The notes under the pieces were generated by a model. The model made no database searches. It had not been told where the DNA came from and was given only the letters and a program-made list of their open reading frames with translations. Made by a program: the position numbers and the translations under genes. Shown one piece after another: positions 36,346 through 47,827 of a stretch of 64,000 bases of DNA. The stretch spans positions 2,908,917 to 2,972,916 of the forward strand of contig NW_020653333.1 of assembly GCF_003589595.1 (NCBI RefSeq), read 5' to 3'. How positions within the stretch are numbered: the stretch's first letter is position 1; each line of letters opens with the position of its first letter. The DNA is from Hyposmocoma kahamanoa (Eukaryota; Arthropoda; Insecta; Lepidoptera; Cosmopterigidae).

Positions 36346-36642
36346 TGTGTACGTTATTATTATTATCATAGCAATAAAATTGTTGTCATACGAAATAGTT
36401 ACATCAGCTATTGTTTATTTGTTGTTTGTAATCAAATACATTTCAACAATTGTACCCTAGGTATAATAAGGCCACGTGATCAAACGTCAAAAGTGCTTTC
36501 ATCAAATGAAAGTCATAAATGATACGAAGTATATGAAACAAATTATGTATATTATGTGAAATTTTATATCTTTTCTATTTGAGTACAAAAAGTTATCGAC
36601 CAATCTGGGTAATTTTCAAGTTTGTTCTCTCTACGTAATTTT

Positions 36643-37887
36643 GGTGGCAATACTTATTATTTGAATATTCGAATAAGTAAAATTTACGTTGTAACACCAC
36701 GAACGAGAACTATTAATAACCACGCGTTGCCGGTAGATGGCGTTGGAATCAAAATAGAACGCGCTGTCGAAGTAAATTACCATTTAAATTTCAAAAGTAA
36801 ATTGCTTTGTATCGAATCATAGGGCCTATGAGTGGCACTCCAGTACTTCCACCGGGTTACTTGGATCCCTTCGGTACAATTGGTCTACTTTCCTGTTTGG
36901 TCTACTTCCCAATCGGTCTACTTTGCCGATCGGTCTACTTTCCCGATAGGTCTACTTTTAAGATAATAATAATAATATAATTTAATTAATAAAATTTTTA
37001 AAAAAGGTAGAAGACAATAATAAAATTTTGGTTACAATTGTTGGCATACAAACATATCTTATTTTCTAAAGTGACAGAATTTGTAGGAGTCTGGAATCTA
37101 AACTAGATCACAGATCTGTGTCTTAGGCTTCCAGGCTCCCCACTTCAAACTTAATGCCATTTAAATTTACACCAATTTTAATAGAGATGTAATGTAACGA
37201 TTTTAAACTATACATAAATAAAAATAACTAAGGGAAACCAGTATTTATAACAGTCGTGTGTAGCTGTGTGTACGTGTTTTTTGTAATTATGATTGCATGT
37301 ATAGATGTTAACTACCAGCATTAAAGTATAAAAATGTTTGCGCGAAGAATGTTCTAACCGACTGCTTTTGCGCGATTATCTGAGTAGACTCATGATAAAA
37401 GTAGACCTATCGGGAAAGTAGACCAAATGGGAAAGTAGACCAAACAGGAAAGTAGACGAAATGGGAAATTGACGAATCGGGAAAAACAAGTGGACCGATC
37501 AGGAAAGTAGACGAATTGCGAAAGTAGACAAAATGGGAAAGTAGACCATTTGGACAAGTGGACCATTCAGGAAAGTAGACCGATTGTACCTTGTATGAAA
37601 GCTCATAGAATCGGCGGTCCTCGTCATAGATTGCCGGCTGCCGTTTCTACCGGGTGGGAGCTGACATCGATGATGAGCGCGATTACGTCTCTTATGTCGA
37701 TCATACTACTACATCAATAAACGCCATTGAACATTTGGAAACTCCAAGCGTCTTTTTTTACTCTTCTTCGCTACGTATACCCATCACAACATGAAATATT
37801 AAATAATATTTCAGGATACTACACTCGTATATTAAATAACATTTCATGGTAATATTCTAGAATATTTGAATAATAAAAATTGCCACC
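36643..37887. mobile_element. TIR element M2 (GGTGGCAAT ends), composite
   Basis: The left end GGTGGCAATACTTATTATTT and right end AATAATAAAAATTGCCACC are inverted repeats of about 30 bp. The same ends bound a 625-bp element at 54243-54867. The 1245-bp unit here contains the nested array element at 36873-37590. No transposase is visible. Confidence 0.65.
36873..37590. repeat. Inverted arrays of a 17-bp tandem unit
   Basis: The unit GGTCTACTTTCCCGATC repeats about 4.5 times at 36882-36957. In reverse orientation it repeats about 11 times at 37401-37590. The outermost ends GGTACAATTGGTCTACTTTC and GTAGACCGATTGTACC are inverted. The roughly 440-bp middle is AT-rich and unrelated to the unit. It looks like a MITE whose terminal repeats have expanded into satellite-like subarrays. 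Confidence 0.85.
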
Positions 37888-39299
37888 AAAAAAAGGGGAC
37901 AGAAAACTAGAAAATGACTTAGCAGAATTGGAATCATAAATGTTCTGAATACAGTGACAAACTACAACATACTAACATATTCCTAATACACTGAGCTCCT
38001 AACTGCTTACAGTGTCGGCTGCATGCAGTTGTATACAGTCTGTGTTTTTTAACTAGGACAGTAATAGGAAATCTGAAACTATTATTCATCTAGTATGAAT
38101 TCTATTCATCATTTATTGCAACCGTGGTATATATACAGTTGTTAGAACTAAATAATAGTATCACAGGGATCCTTACAGAATATAGCAAATTGAACATAAA
38201 TCAAGTTTATATTATAATAACTTGTAATATTAATTTCCACCATGGAAATGTACATGTTTGGATTAGGTATTATAAATACAATTTATGAAAAACATTTTAT
38301 TAAATTTGACCAACTTATGCTGTCCCGATTTTTTTCTTCGTATACAATTAAATCGTCCTTATAAGAAACTTGAGTCTTTTATATTAACATTAAAATAAAT
38401 TACAGAGCTTTTTTGCTAGATATAAGCTTGAAATAAAGATCCTAGCAGAATAATAAAAAAAATAATTGTGACCTGCATTTTTTAAGAATTATTTAAAGCA
38501 AAAGTGTGGTAGACATCTTTACTAGACACAAAAACAGCAACACTTAACGCTAAAATGTTGCAATACGTTATTACAATTGGTTAATTAGATTGTAAGAAGA
38601 ATAACAATAACATCTGATCTGTCAATATAGGTATTTTTCATGGCATTTGCCACTAGCCCTTTAACTAAAAATTGCATAAAAATGCTTTTCGTTTATTCAT
38701 TTTTAAACCACTTCAAAAAAGGAGGATGTTCTCAATTCGACTGTATGTTTTTTTTTGTTTTATATGTATGTTACGCGATAACTCCGGTATTTGTGAACCG
38801 ATTTTCATGATTCTTTAGCGCCTAACTTTAATTTAGGAGCAATTATTTTAATGGTTGATTTTGCTATTTCTCCAATTCAAGGCGGTTTTATCTCGATATT
38901 CTTTGAGTAGTGAGAACCGATTGTTATTATCTCCAATGTCCTGTGTAGTGGCGAATTTAAGGTTATTGTAATAAAACTTAGCAAATAGATGTAATTCCAC
39001 GTACTTTTGAGGTCGGTTTTTTTAGTAGTCTGTACTGAGATTATTATGAACAAGTCACGCTTGACCAAAAACTTTGCCATGCAAAATTGTTTTCATAAAA
39101 AAGGCTTAATATTTCCCAAGACAGATTCCATTTACCTCCTATATTTTCGGATTTCTCCATACTGTCCCAGTTAAAAAAAACATACTGTATATGGACTTTG
39201 CTCATGCAGATTGCAGCGTCTGGTAACAGCCTAAATTAACCAATTCTGTTCATAGTTAATTACGAAATATGTTATATTAATTAATTGTCTTTTTTCCAG
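37888..39299 (+). other. lolal intron 1, 3' part
   Basis: It includes a repeat near 38705-38840 (ACGCGATAACTCCGGTATTT, AACCGATTTTCATGATTC) common in moth genomes. The rest is unassigned. It ends in TTTTTTCCAG. Confidence 0.45.
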
Positions 39300-39386
39300 G
39301 TGACGCTAGCGTGTGAAGGACAAACGTGTAAAGCGCATAAAATGGTCCTCTCCGCGTGTAGTCCATACTTTAAAAGCTTATTAGAG
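39300..39386 (+). CDS. lolal: Lolal/Batman BTB protein, coding exon 2
   Basis: It encodes residues 33-61, starting [20 protein letters not shown]. This is the core BTB dimer region, with the conserved Asp just before it (end of exon 1) and the HK..LSA.S..F pattern. Both boundaries are phase 0: acceptor TTTTTTCCAG|GTG and donor GAG|GTGAGT. Confidence 0.95.
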
Positions 39387-39582
39387 GTGAGTACATTTTT
39401 CTAAGAAAGTCTATATTATTCTTCCAAAACAATCAAAAGTAAGCTTTAAGTCTTCAACTTACAGTATACAGTTCAATACAATGTATACAGGAGCTCAGTT
39501 TTGAAAGTTTAATTTCATATCTATTTACAAGAACATTTGCCGCTCTAAATCGGAGCCAAAATACCAGGCATTTTTTTGTGCG

Positions 39583-39861
39583 TTTATTCGTCGTGCGCCT
39601 GATGGTAAGCGAAACGCCTATCCATAACAATTGCATTCACCACTCAGAGCTTTAAATCGCAAAGATCTGAGAGTAACTGCCACTGCGCCCGTCACCCTGA
39701 GACATAAGTTGACAAGTCCCATGTGCCTGTAATTTCACCAGCACTCTTACCCTTCAAAACCGGAACACAGTAATGCTGACATTACTGCTTGGCGGCAGAA
39801 ATAGATAAGGTGGCTGTACTATCCTAGACGAACTCTTTTACAAGGAACTCCACTGCTTCTA
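39583..39861 (+). repeat. Abundant dispersed repeat R1, near full length
   Basis: It contains GTCGTGCGCCTGATGGTAAG, CCTGTAATTTCACCAGCACTC and ends GGAACTCCACTGCTTC. It lies in lolal intron 2. Confidence 0.85.
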
Positions 39862-40214
39862 AATAATAAAGAATTTAATTTTGTATTGTAAGATGTGCTG
39901 CATTCCCTAATATTTATAGCACATTTTTGGATGTTTTATTTTGATCAAGTGTTACCGAGCGGCATACGTCAGGTCTCAAACTGATGCCGTCAAAAAAACA
40001 ACGTAAATATTAAAAAGGGGCCAAGTTCTCTCTGGATAATTTAATTTTAGAACTAGCAAAAAGTAAAGAATGTAATATCAAGAATTTAAAAAAGTGAGAA
40101 TTCTAAAAATGCAAAATTAAACATTTACATTGTTTTGGTAATATATCAAATGCGAATAATATGTTACAAATTTAAACGAGGATGACCATGCTATTTGTAA
40201 GAAAGTCATGTGCG
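39862..40214 (+). other. lolal intron 2, unassigned stretch
   Basis: AT-rich; nothing recognised. Confidence 0.5.
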
Positions 40215-40400
40215 TGTTAAGCGGCACGCCTGTTTATAGCAGTTGCAATGCCACTGAGAGATTTAAATTGCAAAGATATGAGGGACATTGCCACTGCGCC
40301 TGTCATCCTGAGACATAAGTTGCCAAGTCCCATTTGCCTGTAATTTTACTGATATCCTTGCCCTTCAAAGCAATAATGTTTACATCACAAGGAGGTCTGC
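40215..40400 (+). repeat. Abundant dispersed repeat R1, diverged and shortened
   Basis: It shows GCGGCACGCCTGTTTATAGC, GACATAAGTTGCCAAGTCCC and a shortened tail ending near AAGGAGGTCTGCTGTCAC. Confidence 0.7.
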
Positions 40401-40724
40401 TGTCACTAAAGATGTTTTTGTGAAATAATTATTTTTCCCATTATAACTGCGATATTACTAATAATCTTCCCAAATAACACAGTAATTTGAGCCCGTATAG
40501 TTATGAGCGCGGATAGCGAATTGTAAACAGTACGAGGATGTTATATTATGAACAACACAACAAGGTGTAGGCAAAGATGTAGTTTTATATGGAAATACAT
40601 TTGAGTGCAAATAAATCGAACCAACAACAGAACTATTGTTGTTTATTTACTGATTACCAGTATTTCTGTTGGTATGGTTTTTGTCATTTTACAACAGACA
40701 AGTTGCCATTTTAATTACACAAAA

Positions 40725-40850
40725 ACAAGACGCTTAATTGGGAGGTCCTTGGGTTCGATTCCCGATATGACCAATTTGAAAAAACGAACTATTCTAAATT
40801 AGTTGTGGTCTGGTGTTCTGAGTAGTGGCCCGTGGTAAATTTTATTGTTT
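40725..40850 (+). repeat. SINE T2 partial copy
   Basis: It has the B-box region GGTCCTTGGGTTCGATTCCC and tail GGTCTGGTGTTCTGAGTAGTG. The A-box end is lost. Confidence 0.5.
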
Positions 40851-40984
40851 ATAAAACGTCAAAATGTAAGTCGTTCAAAAACGTTTACAATACGTATTCT
40901 ATATATGTTTTCACGTATTTTTAAAAGTTCATATATTTTCCAACTTAGTTCAAAGTTTTATTAATAAAAGTTATATTATTTTAT

Positions 40985-41145
40985 AACGTATATTTTCGAT
41001 GGACATCAATTTTCAACTGGCCGCATAAGCATAACCAACATTTAGTCGATAGTCGATGGAATATTTTATCAACTGCTTGCAAGCGGGCAACACTTTGGCG
41101 CAATGAACTGTCATTTTACTCCATCTTCAAAAAAAAACAAACTTT
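40985..41145 (-). mobile_element. Partial copy of MITE M3
   Basis: It contains CTGCTTGCAAGCGGGCAACA and ends TCATTTTACTCCATCTTCAA, which is the inside and one end of the 562-bp element at 47828-48389. Confidence 0.6.
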
Positions 41146-41539
41146 ATTATATATGTGAAATTATATAACTCTCTCATATTTAAGCACGAAAAAGTTGTCG
41201 ACTTGTTTCGTACGTAAAATCTTTAACTTCTTTGCTGAAAAGTTGTCATTTTGTCATGTGGACCTTATTACTTATTACGATGCGATTTGAATTTCAGTTG
41301 TTTAAAAAAGACAAATATACACAATTCAGATCTTTTACTAGATTTACAGTACCGGCACGCTATGATGGCCACCATGAGATATAAGTTGACAAGTTCCATA
41401 TCGTCGCTTTACTTACTGGAACTCGTATCTCAAAGGACAGAAGAGAAAATGCAAAAAATGGATTGTATATATAAATTTTGCGGGTTGATTTTACATCATA
41501 TTTCTTTCATATTCACACACTGGCCTTTATCTATTCTTA

Positions 41540-41704
41540 TGGTCGTATTCTAGAACTCTACTCAATGTTCAAGTCAGGATTTGAGTAGGGTTTAAAGCAC
41601 TCGAAATCATACTCAACTCCCTGCCATTAGGGTCGTATTTCCAGTGCTTGTGTTTCAATTGCAATCCTGACTTGAGCATTGAGTAGAGTTCTAGAATACT
41701 ACCC
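41540..41704. mobile_element. PIF/Harbinger-like MITE, second copy
   Basis: The same ends as 33962-34136, with a few changes, are flanked by TTA on both sides (41537-41539 and 41705-41707). Confidence 0.8.
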
Positions 41705-41818
41705 TTAAAGTAATACATCCAAATTAACCCCTTGATAAGAAATTTAAAATAAATAGAAAATTTTGCCATCCTGAATAATCCCTCTGTAAGATACGAGTTT
41801 GAGAAAGTAAGACATCGA

Positions 41819-41952
41819 TACGCCTGTAATTCACCAGCACCCTTTTCAAAACCGGAACGCAGTAATGCTCATATTACCGTTTGGCGGCAGAAATAGGTAA
41901 GGTGGAACTACTTTCCTGGACTAAGTTTTTCACAAGGAGCTCTGCTGCAATT
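41819..41952 (+). repeat. R1, 3' half
   Basis: It starts in the middle of R1 (CGCCTGTAATTCACCAGCACC) and ends AAGGAGCTCTGCTGC. A short reverse fragment of the R1 head lies at 42037-42070. Confidence 0.7.
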
Positions 41953-42070
41953 AACATAGTTTTAAGTATGACTAACATACATAATTTTTTATAGATCTCA
42001 GTTGTGTGTTAATAAAAGATTTATTATTATTATCACCAGGCTCACGACTTGTTCGTCCCGGCACGTTATA

Positions 42071-42920
42071 TCATTTTCAATTTATATACAACAAAATAGT
42101 CTCATTTTCAATATATAACATAGCAAAAATCTAAGTACTTCCATACTATAGTCCTATTAATTTTGCACTCATACGAGCAGACAGTAATAATAAAGCAATT
42201 GCTTTCATTCACCCAATTGACTGTGCAATCGACTCTCGACATTGTTTATGCGAATAAAATGTATGTATGACGTTCTTTACATACACGCCTACTTAATGCT
42301 AAGAACATACACGGCTTTCCTTTTGTGTAAACTTCCAAAAAAGAACACGAATCGAATCGATGAAGTTCAAAAATGTAAACAAAGGTGATACTATTCCAAA
42401 AAAAGATTTTGAGAATAGTGGAAACGTGAAAAGATCTAAAAAATAATGCAAGATGTTTTATATTGTTCTTAAATTGTTGCATGTACAGACAAAATATTAT
42501 CCAATTATCATTTTTATTTAACACGTTCACAGTCCATGACTCCACTTGGAGTCGCAAATTGGCTTCAACCACACCTAAGTCCACGCATACCTGTGGAGTC
42601 ACAACGATATACTATTTCACTTGTTAAATAATATTTTGGTTCGTTTTGTAGATTAAATCCCTGTTTTTATTTAACTTCTGAATTTGGTAGTCTTTTATAG
42701 GAATTGCAATTTTTCAAAAATAAAAAAATAAATTGTTTCAGTATATTATATATAATGTGAGAGTAAAAGACAAAACCAACACTATTTCTTCACACAAATT
42801 CTGGGGGACTGTGAACGTGACTGGGTTTAGTAACTTTTGGAAGAGGGATTACATGAGCACACCAGAGAGAAGGAAAAGCCCCAGTCATCGTCGAGAAATT
42901 AACTACGTAATTAAGCAATA
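42071..42920 (+). other. lolal intron 2, unassigned stretch
   Basis: A short inverted pair around GACTCCACTTGGAGTC lies near 42537. No coding or element assignment. Confidence 0.4.
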
Positions 42921-43160
42921 CTATAGTCCATTTGTTTAGGTACTTAACTAAATGTAAACAATCTTGATACATCTTTTTATTGAAACACATGCTTTACAAA
43001 TCAATAGGTATAAAAATAAGCATGCAATTTCATATGAAGCTAAGTATTTGTATTTTGTATTTGAAGGTAAGGGAAAATCATTTTATAAATGTATATTTCA
43101 TTAAATAGACATCTCAAGATTGTTTACATTTATTTAAGTACCTAAACAGATGGACTATAG
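42921..43160. mobile_element. MITE M1, second copy (lolal intron 2)
   Basis: It shares ends CTATAGTCCATTTG and CAGATGGACTATAG and its interior with 10686-10921. It is inverted relative to the copy at 44931-45170 on the other side of lolal exon 3. Confidence 0.85.
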
Positions 43161-43249
43161 ATCTTAATTTTTTTTTAACTGTCACAGGGATCATTCTAGA
43201 CTATTTTTAGTATAACGCACTTGTGTTATAGAAATCGGAAACAACGACG

Positions 43250-43790
43250 GTATCACAAACACTCCTGTTCTCTGTCCGACATCAGTCCGAAACAATTACT
43301 GTAAAATATTAAAATAAATTGTGGTTGTTTATCTTACCGATATCTTGGATTTTATAATACTCTATGTGAGTAACGAGTTTGCCGAATAAAACTGAGAAAT
43401 GCTAAAGTCACGTGTTAAGCTCATTTTCAATGAATACAAAAGTTTAAAACGCTCCCCTGTAAACTTGGCCATTTCGACATACGATACTTTACGTAGTAGG
43501 GGTCGATTCATTCAAATAAGTCATTATACCATACCCATTGCTACGGCCGCGACTCTGAAGTAAGACTAGCCTACAACTGCGTTCGCCCGTGCCTACCCGC
43601 TTAGTGGAAAATCGCACTAATGCTTGACCTACTTATAAGACAATTATAATAATAATAATAACGCCCACACTCATCATAGCCCCGCACTAGGGAAAACCCT
43701 GTGTCGCGGGTGCCATGGACTTTGTTTTGTGATTTGGTCGAGAATTACTTATTTTACAGTAATTGTTATGGACGAATATCGGACGAAGTA
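43250..43790. mobile_element. Disrupted TIR element (GTCCGAC ends)
   Basis: The left part (CTGTCCGACATCAGTCCGAA, then ATTACTGTAAAAT) is mirrored near 43740-43785 (ATTTTACAGTAATTG, then ATATCGGACGAAG). Related sequence occurs at 45890-45950, 48666-48806 and 55790-55951. A truncated SINE T1 (43660-43722, reverse) sits inside. Confidence 0.5.
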
Positions 43791-43852
43791 GATCCCCTGG
43801 GAATAGTGGGAAGTAGATCCCCTGATCCGAGACAATTTTTTTTGTAAATTTA

Positions 43853-44138
43853 TATCAAGTGACGGGACGAACAAGTCGCGCGTCTGATGGTAATCTACAC
43901 TCCTGTCCAGTTACAGTGCCAATCAGAGCTTTAATTGCAAAGATCTGAGGGGCACTACCACTGCGTCCGTCACCCTGAGGCATAAGTTGAGAAGTCCCCT
44001 GTGCCTGTAATTTCACCAGCACCTTTACCCTTCAAAACTGGAACACAGTAATGATGACATTACTGCTTGGCGGCAGAAATTGGTAAGGTGGCAGTACTAC
44101 CCTGAACGAACTTTTTCACAAGAAGCTCTACTGCTACG
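43853..44138 (+). repeat. Abundant dispersed repeat R1, full length
   Basis: It begins ATCAAGTGACGGGACGAACA and contains CCTGTAATTTCACCAGCACC. It ends AGAAGCTCTACTGCTAC. One of the clearest copies. Confidence 0.9.
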
Positions 44139-44174
44139 AATAATAGAAAACTTATATTGAACTTTCTACTTTAA

Positions 44175-44240
44175 CCTGGCCGAGGATCGAACACAGGACT
44201 AATAAATAGACACCCATTCTCCTAATCAGCCAGCCTTTTA
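44175..44240 (-). repeat. tRNA-like SINE head
   Basis: On the - strand it reads GGCTGGCTGATTAGG and ends GTGTTCGATCCTCGGCC, an A box and B box at SINE-like spacing. A functional tRNA fold is not evident. Confidence 0.4.
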
Positions 44241-44498
44241 AAAAGAAACTTCATATATTTTTCAATAACATTAGCTAAATAACACCACTTTTAGGGGATT
44301 ACAACATTATCAACACGGAATTCCATTAAGCCGTTCAGAAAACTGCTTTATATCCATACAATAAGAGCAAAAATGACGCGGTCAGTTTTCGTTCTTATTG
44401 CATGTAAGCTTTTTCTGTCCGGCTTGTGAACGCTTATTAACTAACAGCTTGAGTATACATTTTGTGTTACATTAAAAATATTATGTTTTGAATTCCAG

Positions 44499-44645
44499 GA
44501 GAACCCCTCGAAGCACCCTATAATAATCCTGAAAGACGTGTCGTATTTGCACCTGCAAGCGATCCTCGAGTTCATGTACGCCGGAGAGGTCAACGTCTCG
44601 CAAGAACAGTTGCCCGCCTTCCTCAAGACAGCAGCTAGATTGAAG
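44499..44645 (+). CDS. lolal: Lolal/Batman BTB protein, coding exon 3
   Basis: It encodes residues 62-110, with ENPSKHPIIILKDVSYLHLQ and then ILEFMYAGEVNVSQEQLPAF. This is the second half of the BTB fold, with the family-typical FMY.GEV motif. Where fly Lolal has KTADRLK this has KTAARLK. Both ends are phase 0. The acceptor is GAATTCCAG. The donor AAG|GTACAC is weaker than those of the other introns. The exon is enclosed by inverted copies of MITE M1. Confidence 0.95.
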
Positions 44646-44930
44646 GTACACCCAACCTATACCCACAGCTTTATATATACAGGCAACATAATACATATAA
44701 TCATGCCTTTCTCCTACTGGCGTAGGCAGGCACTCATGTCAATCTCGTCATCCTCTAAAGGACTCTTCATGGTACTTTTAATCCACAGAACAATAAATAT
44801 AGTAGAAGTGGTTAGTTAGCGTCAGACACGTGCCAACTATAGGTCACGAAAGACCTATTTGAGCTCAGGTTGCAATTTTCGCTTTGAATGGTACGGTTGT
44901 GTATTTATTTCGAGCAAATTCTCTAAAATT

Positions 44931-45170
44931 CTATAGTCCATCTGTTTAGGTACTTGACTAAATGTAAACAATCTTGAGATGTCTATTTAATGAAATATAC
45001 ATTTATAAAATGATTTTCCCTTACCTTCAAATACAAAATACAATTACTTAGCTTCATATGAAATTGCATGCCTATTTTTATACCTATTGATTTGTAAAGC
45101 ATGTGTTTCAATAAAAAGATGTATCAAGATTGTTTACATTTAGTTAAGTACCTAAACAAATGGACTATAG
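44931..45170. mobile_element. MITE M1, third copy (lolal intron 3)
   Basis: Ends CTATAGTCCATCTG and CAAATGGACTATAG; the interior is the reverse complement of 42921-43160. Confidence 0.85.
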
Positions 45171-45174
45171 AAAA

Positions 45175-45261
45175 ATGCCTTATTGTGCTATTTTGGGGTG
45201 CAAAAATGATAGCTGAACCAAAAATATTACCCGTGGTGGTATTTCATGTCATCGAAAAGTC
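45175..45261 (+). pseudogene. THAP-domain fragment, dead
   Basis: Starting 4 bp after MITE M1, the frame reads MPYCAILGCKNDS, a TGA stop at 45214, then TKNITRGGISCHRKV. This is the start of a THAP zinc finger (first two Cys of the C2CH pattern). THAP domains occur in P-element-type transposases and in domesticated genes. The internal stop and the loss of similarity afterwards show it is a relic. Confidence 0.65.
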
Positions 45262-46283
45262 TTATTTTAATAAATTTTCTGTTTATCGAAGTATTTTTTG
45301 TTGCAATAAAACGAAAGTAAAGCTTATGCCCCTGCAATATGGTCGCTTCTTGTTCTGAGAACTAAACTAATAAGTCCAATTCGTCGTCGTTCAGCAATGA
45401 ACCGCTAGATGACAGCACATTGATTGAAATTTCAATACAATATCAAAACGTCGTAACTTGTAATAATAGGTATTGATTGTATTGATCTTTGAACGATGTG
45501 CCAACAGGGTAAAGTTTAAATTATATTAACAATCCAAAATTTGTGAATTAGTGTTTTAAGTTAAGAGTGTGCGACTTTTGGCGACATCGGTTCTAATAGT
45601 AATCGAGGCTGAAGGCACTTCCACTGGTTTTTTTGTTCCATGTTTTAACCTGTCCTTTTTTAAGACATTCCCAATCTGTTCGAGATACATTGAGCTCTAT
45701 TTCTACCCATGTGTCCATCCAAATTCGCTCTATTAATTTGAGCCGTCAATGTACCAACATCTGTTTTTTCTAATGACCAAACTATCAACGCATTCCCTTT
45801 TCTATCCTGGCCACTACATCATCACACCTCAGAGCTCTTTTTTTGCATTGGTATTTGAAAGTGTAAATACTCTGTTTAGCCCTGGGGGTCTACTGTCTTT
45901 CTCTGTCTGACATCGGTCCGAAATAATTACTGTCAAATAATATTCGACCATCGAGTATACACGATTGGCCAGGCCGAATTCGAAACAATTGTCGTCAATT
46001 GTTTCACTTCAAAGCGACCAGTTTATTTAATTTTCGAATGATGAACAGTCAAGAACTTCCGTAATATGATTCCAGTTGATATTTAAAATCTTTAAACTGC
46101 CATACGAGCTGCAATCCTACTGCATCACAACTGTAAAATAGATGTTGGATAGCAGTGTCGATGTTGTTGGTGAACTGCACTCGTGATGCAGCTTGTATGA
46201 TTTCACCTTTAGATGAACTGACACTTAATAGCAGTGGTAATGAAAAATTATCATTAAAATCATGTATTTGTTTATCGTTACAG
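45262..46283 (+). other. lolal intron 3, 3' part
   Basis: It includes a TIR-element fragment at 45890-45950 and a stretch at 45960-46022 repeated at 7138-7215. It ends in TATCGTTACAG. Confidence 0.5.
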
Positions 46284-46340
46284 GTTAAGGGTCTTGCTGA
46301 GCCGCCACCACAAATGCCCAGTATCAAGAGGGAAGGCTAA
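46284..46340 (+). CDS. lolal: Lolal/Batman BTB protein, last coding exon
   Basis: It encodes residues 111-128, VKGLAEPPPQMPSIKREG, then TAA at 46338-46340. VKGLAE closes the BTB domain. The short tail ends SIKREG, the same ending as fly Lolal, and contains a sumoylation-type IKRE motif. There is no zinc finger or other DNA-binding region, as expected for Lolal and unlike Lola or Ttk. Confidence 0.95.
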   Translation, partial: VKGLAEPPPQMPSIKREG

Positions 46341-47827
46341 CAGTTTTAGTGCCCTAAAGACTCTTAGTGTACCAGGAACACCAATCTAACTTATCAACAC
46401 ATTACATGACACAAAATACACAGTTCTATTAAAACATACAGATTTTCAGACCATACAGTGTCTTTCCGTTCGAATTTCAAAATACAAAATCAATGCAACA
46501 ATAATTTTTCTACACATAGGGGTGTAGTCAGACATGCTACTCCCAGTGCTCTCCAACTGCATTGAGATTGCAAAAACCTGCAGTTGGAAAGCAGTTTGGA
46601 TGAAGTCATCGTTCGCAACAGCACGTTAACTCTACTAACAATCAGCAGTTGTTGCAGTAGAGATGCTCGTGCGACTACGTACAAGACTTGTTTCCATAAG
46701 GAAACACAACATATTTTTTAAACAAACCGTACTTCTACACTTTAGATTGCTGTGTGCCTAAATAAATGAAAAACACCGATATATACACAATATCTAAACA
46801 TAACACAACACAACATACACATTTTTAGACAATGAACAGTATTTTTCTGTTGTCAAGACTTACGCTTTTAACTTACAAGTATGTGCCTATACATTTTAGC
46901 GTAACGTATTTATGTTGTGTGTAACCACAATATACACACAACAATAACATACAACACCTTTAGACAAATAATTAATATTTTTTCCATCAGACTTATAAAT
47001 TAACTTGCGCCAGAATTAGAAACATTGTATAATTTAATATGTTGTAAATTTTACAATTTATAAGTACTTCTATTGCACGCTTTTATATATACACAAATTT
47101 TCTCTCAGACCCAGACATCTTAGTATACTTTACTATGTCAGGGTTCTACGTTAAGTGGTATTTAGAATTTTCATCTTTCTAAATATCGCGTACTTGCTTT
47201 CCCAACACAATGTCACAATAGTACATATAAATACATTACAACCAAAAAACCATATCAATGTTATTGACGGTTTCATTTTAAGGCGTGTTCGCACTGATCA
47301 ACTTGCTCTGCAGCACACACATGAATGTTTCCACAAAACGAGTTGCATGCAAGTAACTTATAATGTGTAAACGCGTAAAAAAACTGACCTGGTTTGTCAA
47401 TGAACAAACTATTAAATAATATAAGAGCATGTAACAAGTCTATTCTTTTAGACGTTATTTTTATTTCTCTTCAAATATTGTTTTTTTTTTCTTTTCAACG
47501 GCAAAAATGAAGCTCTAGAGGCGCGCCCTACTTTTAAATTGAAATTACTTTAGTTCTATTTTTTTTGCGATCGTTGGTCATCCATACTTACTTGAATCAG
47601 CCGTGCTGTCACTATACAGGGTTATTTGTAAAATACGAACAAATTCGCAGGACTATATTACTGATATTATAAACAACAACTTTAGATAATGTATTTAGCA
47701 GTCAGGTAGTAAGTTCAAACGTGCAAGCGTCCTCCTCGACGACCCCCACCTCCACTCCTGCATTTTGCATAGGACTGGTATTTACGCTAGCACTTCTTTT
47801 ATTACCGCACAGAGTTATCATCATTTA
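46341..47827 (+). other. Probable lolal 3' UTR, then intergenic DNA
   Basis: AATAAA at 46761 is a candidate poly(A) signal. Around 46550-46600 is a short inverted pair (TCCAACTGCA against TGCAGTTGGA), probably a MITE remnant. The rest is AT-rich and unassigned. Confidence 0.4.
46761..46766 (+). terminator. Candidate poly(A) signal, lolal
   Basis: AATAAA about 420 nt after the lolal stop codon; use is not shown. Confidence 0.3.

Noticed and set aside
36873..37590. CRISPR-like array
   Set aside because: The repeat units are contiguous and degenerate with no spacers, lie in two orientations, and the genome is an animal's.
42790..42990. Small - strand protein sharing MCFNKKMYQDCLHLVKYL with a frame at 45101
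   Set aside because: The shared peptide is just the end of MITE M1 read in one frame; it is repeat identity and not protein conservation.
32465..46340. Lola, Mod(mdg4), Tramtrack or Broad
   Set aside because: The BTB domain is closest to Lolal, the length is 128 residues, the end is SIKREG, and no zinc-finger or FLYWCH exon follows.
46490..46684. Small - strand protein
   Set aside because: The region holds an inverted pair (TCCAACTGCA) typical of a MITE remnant, with no other support for a gene.
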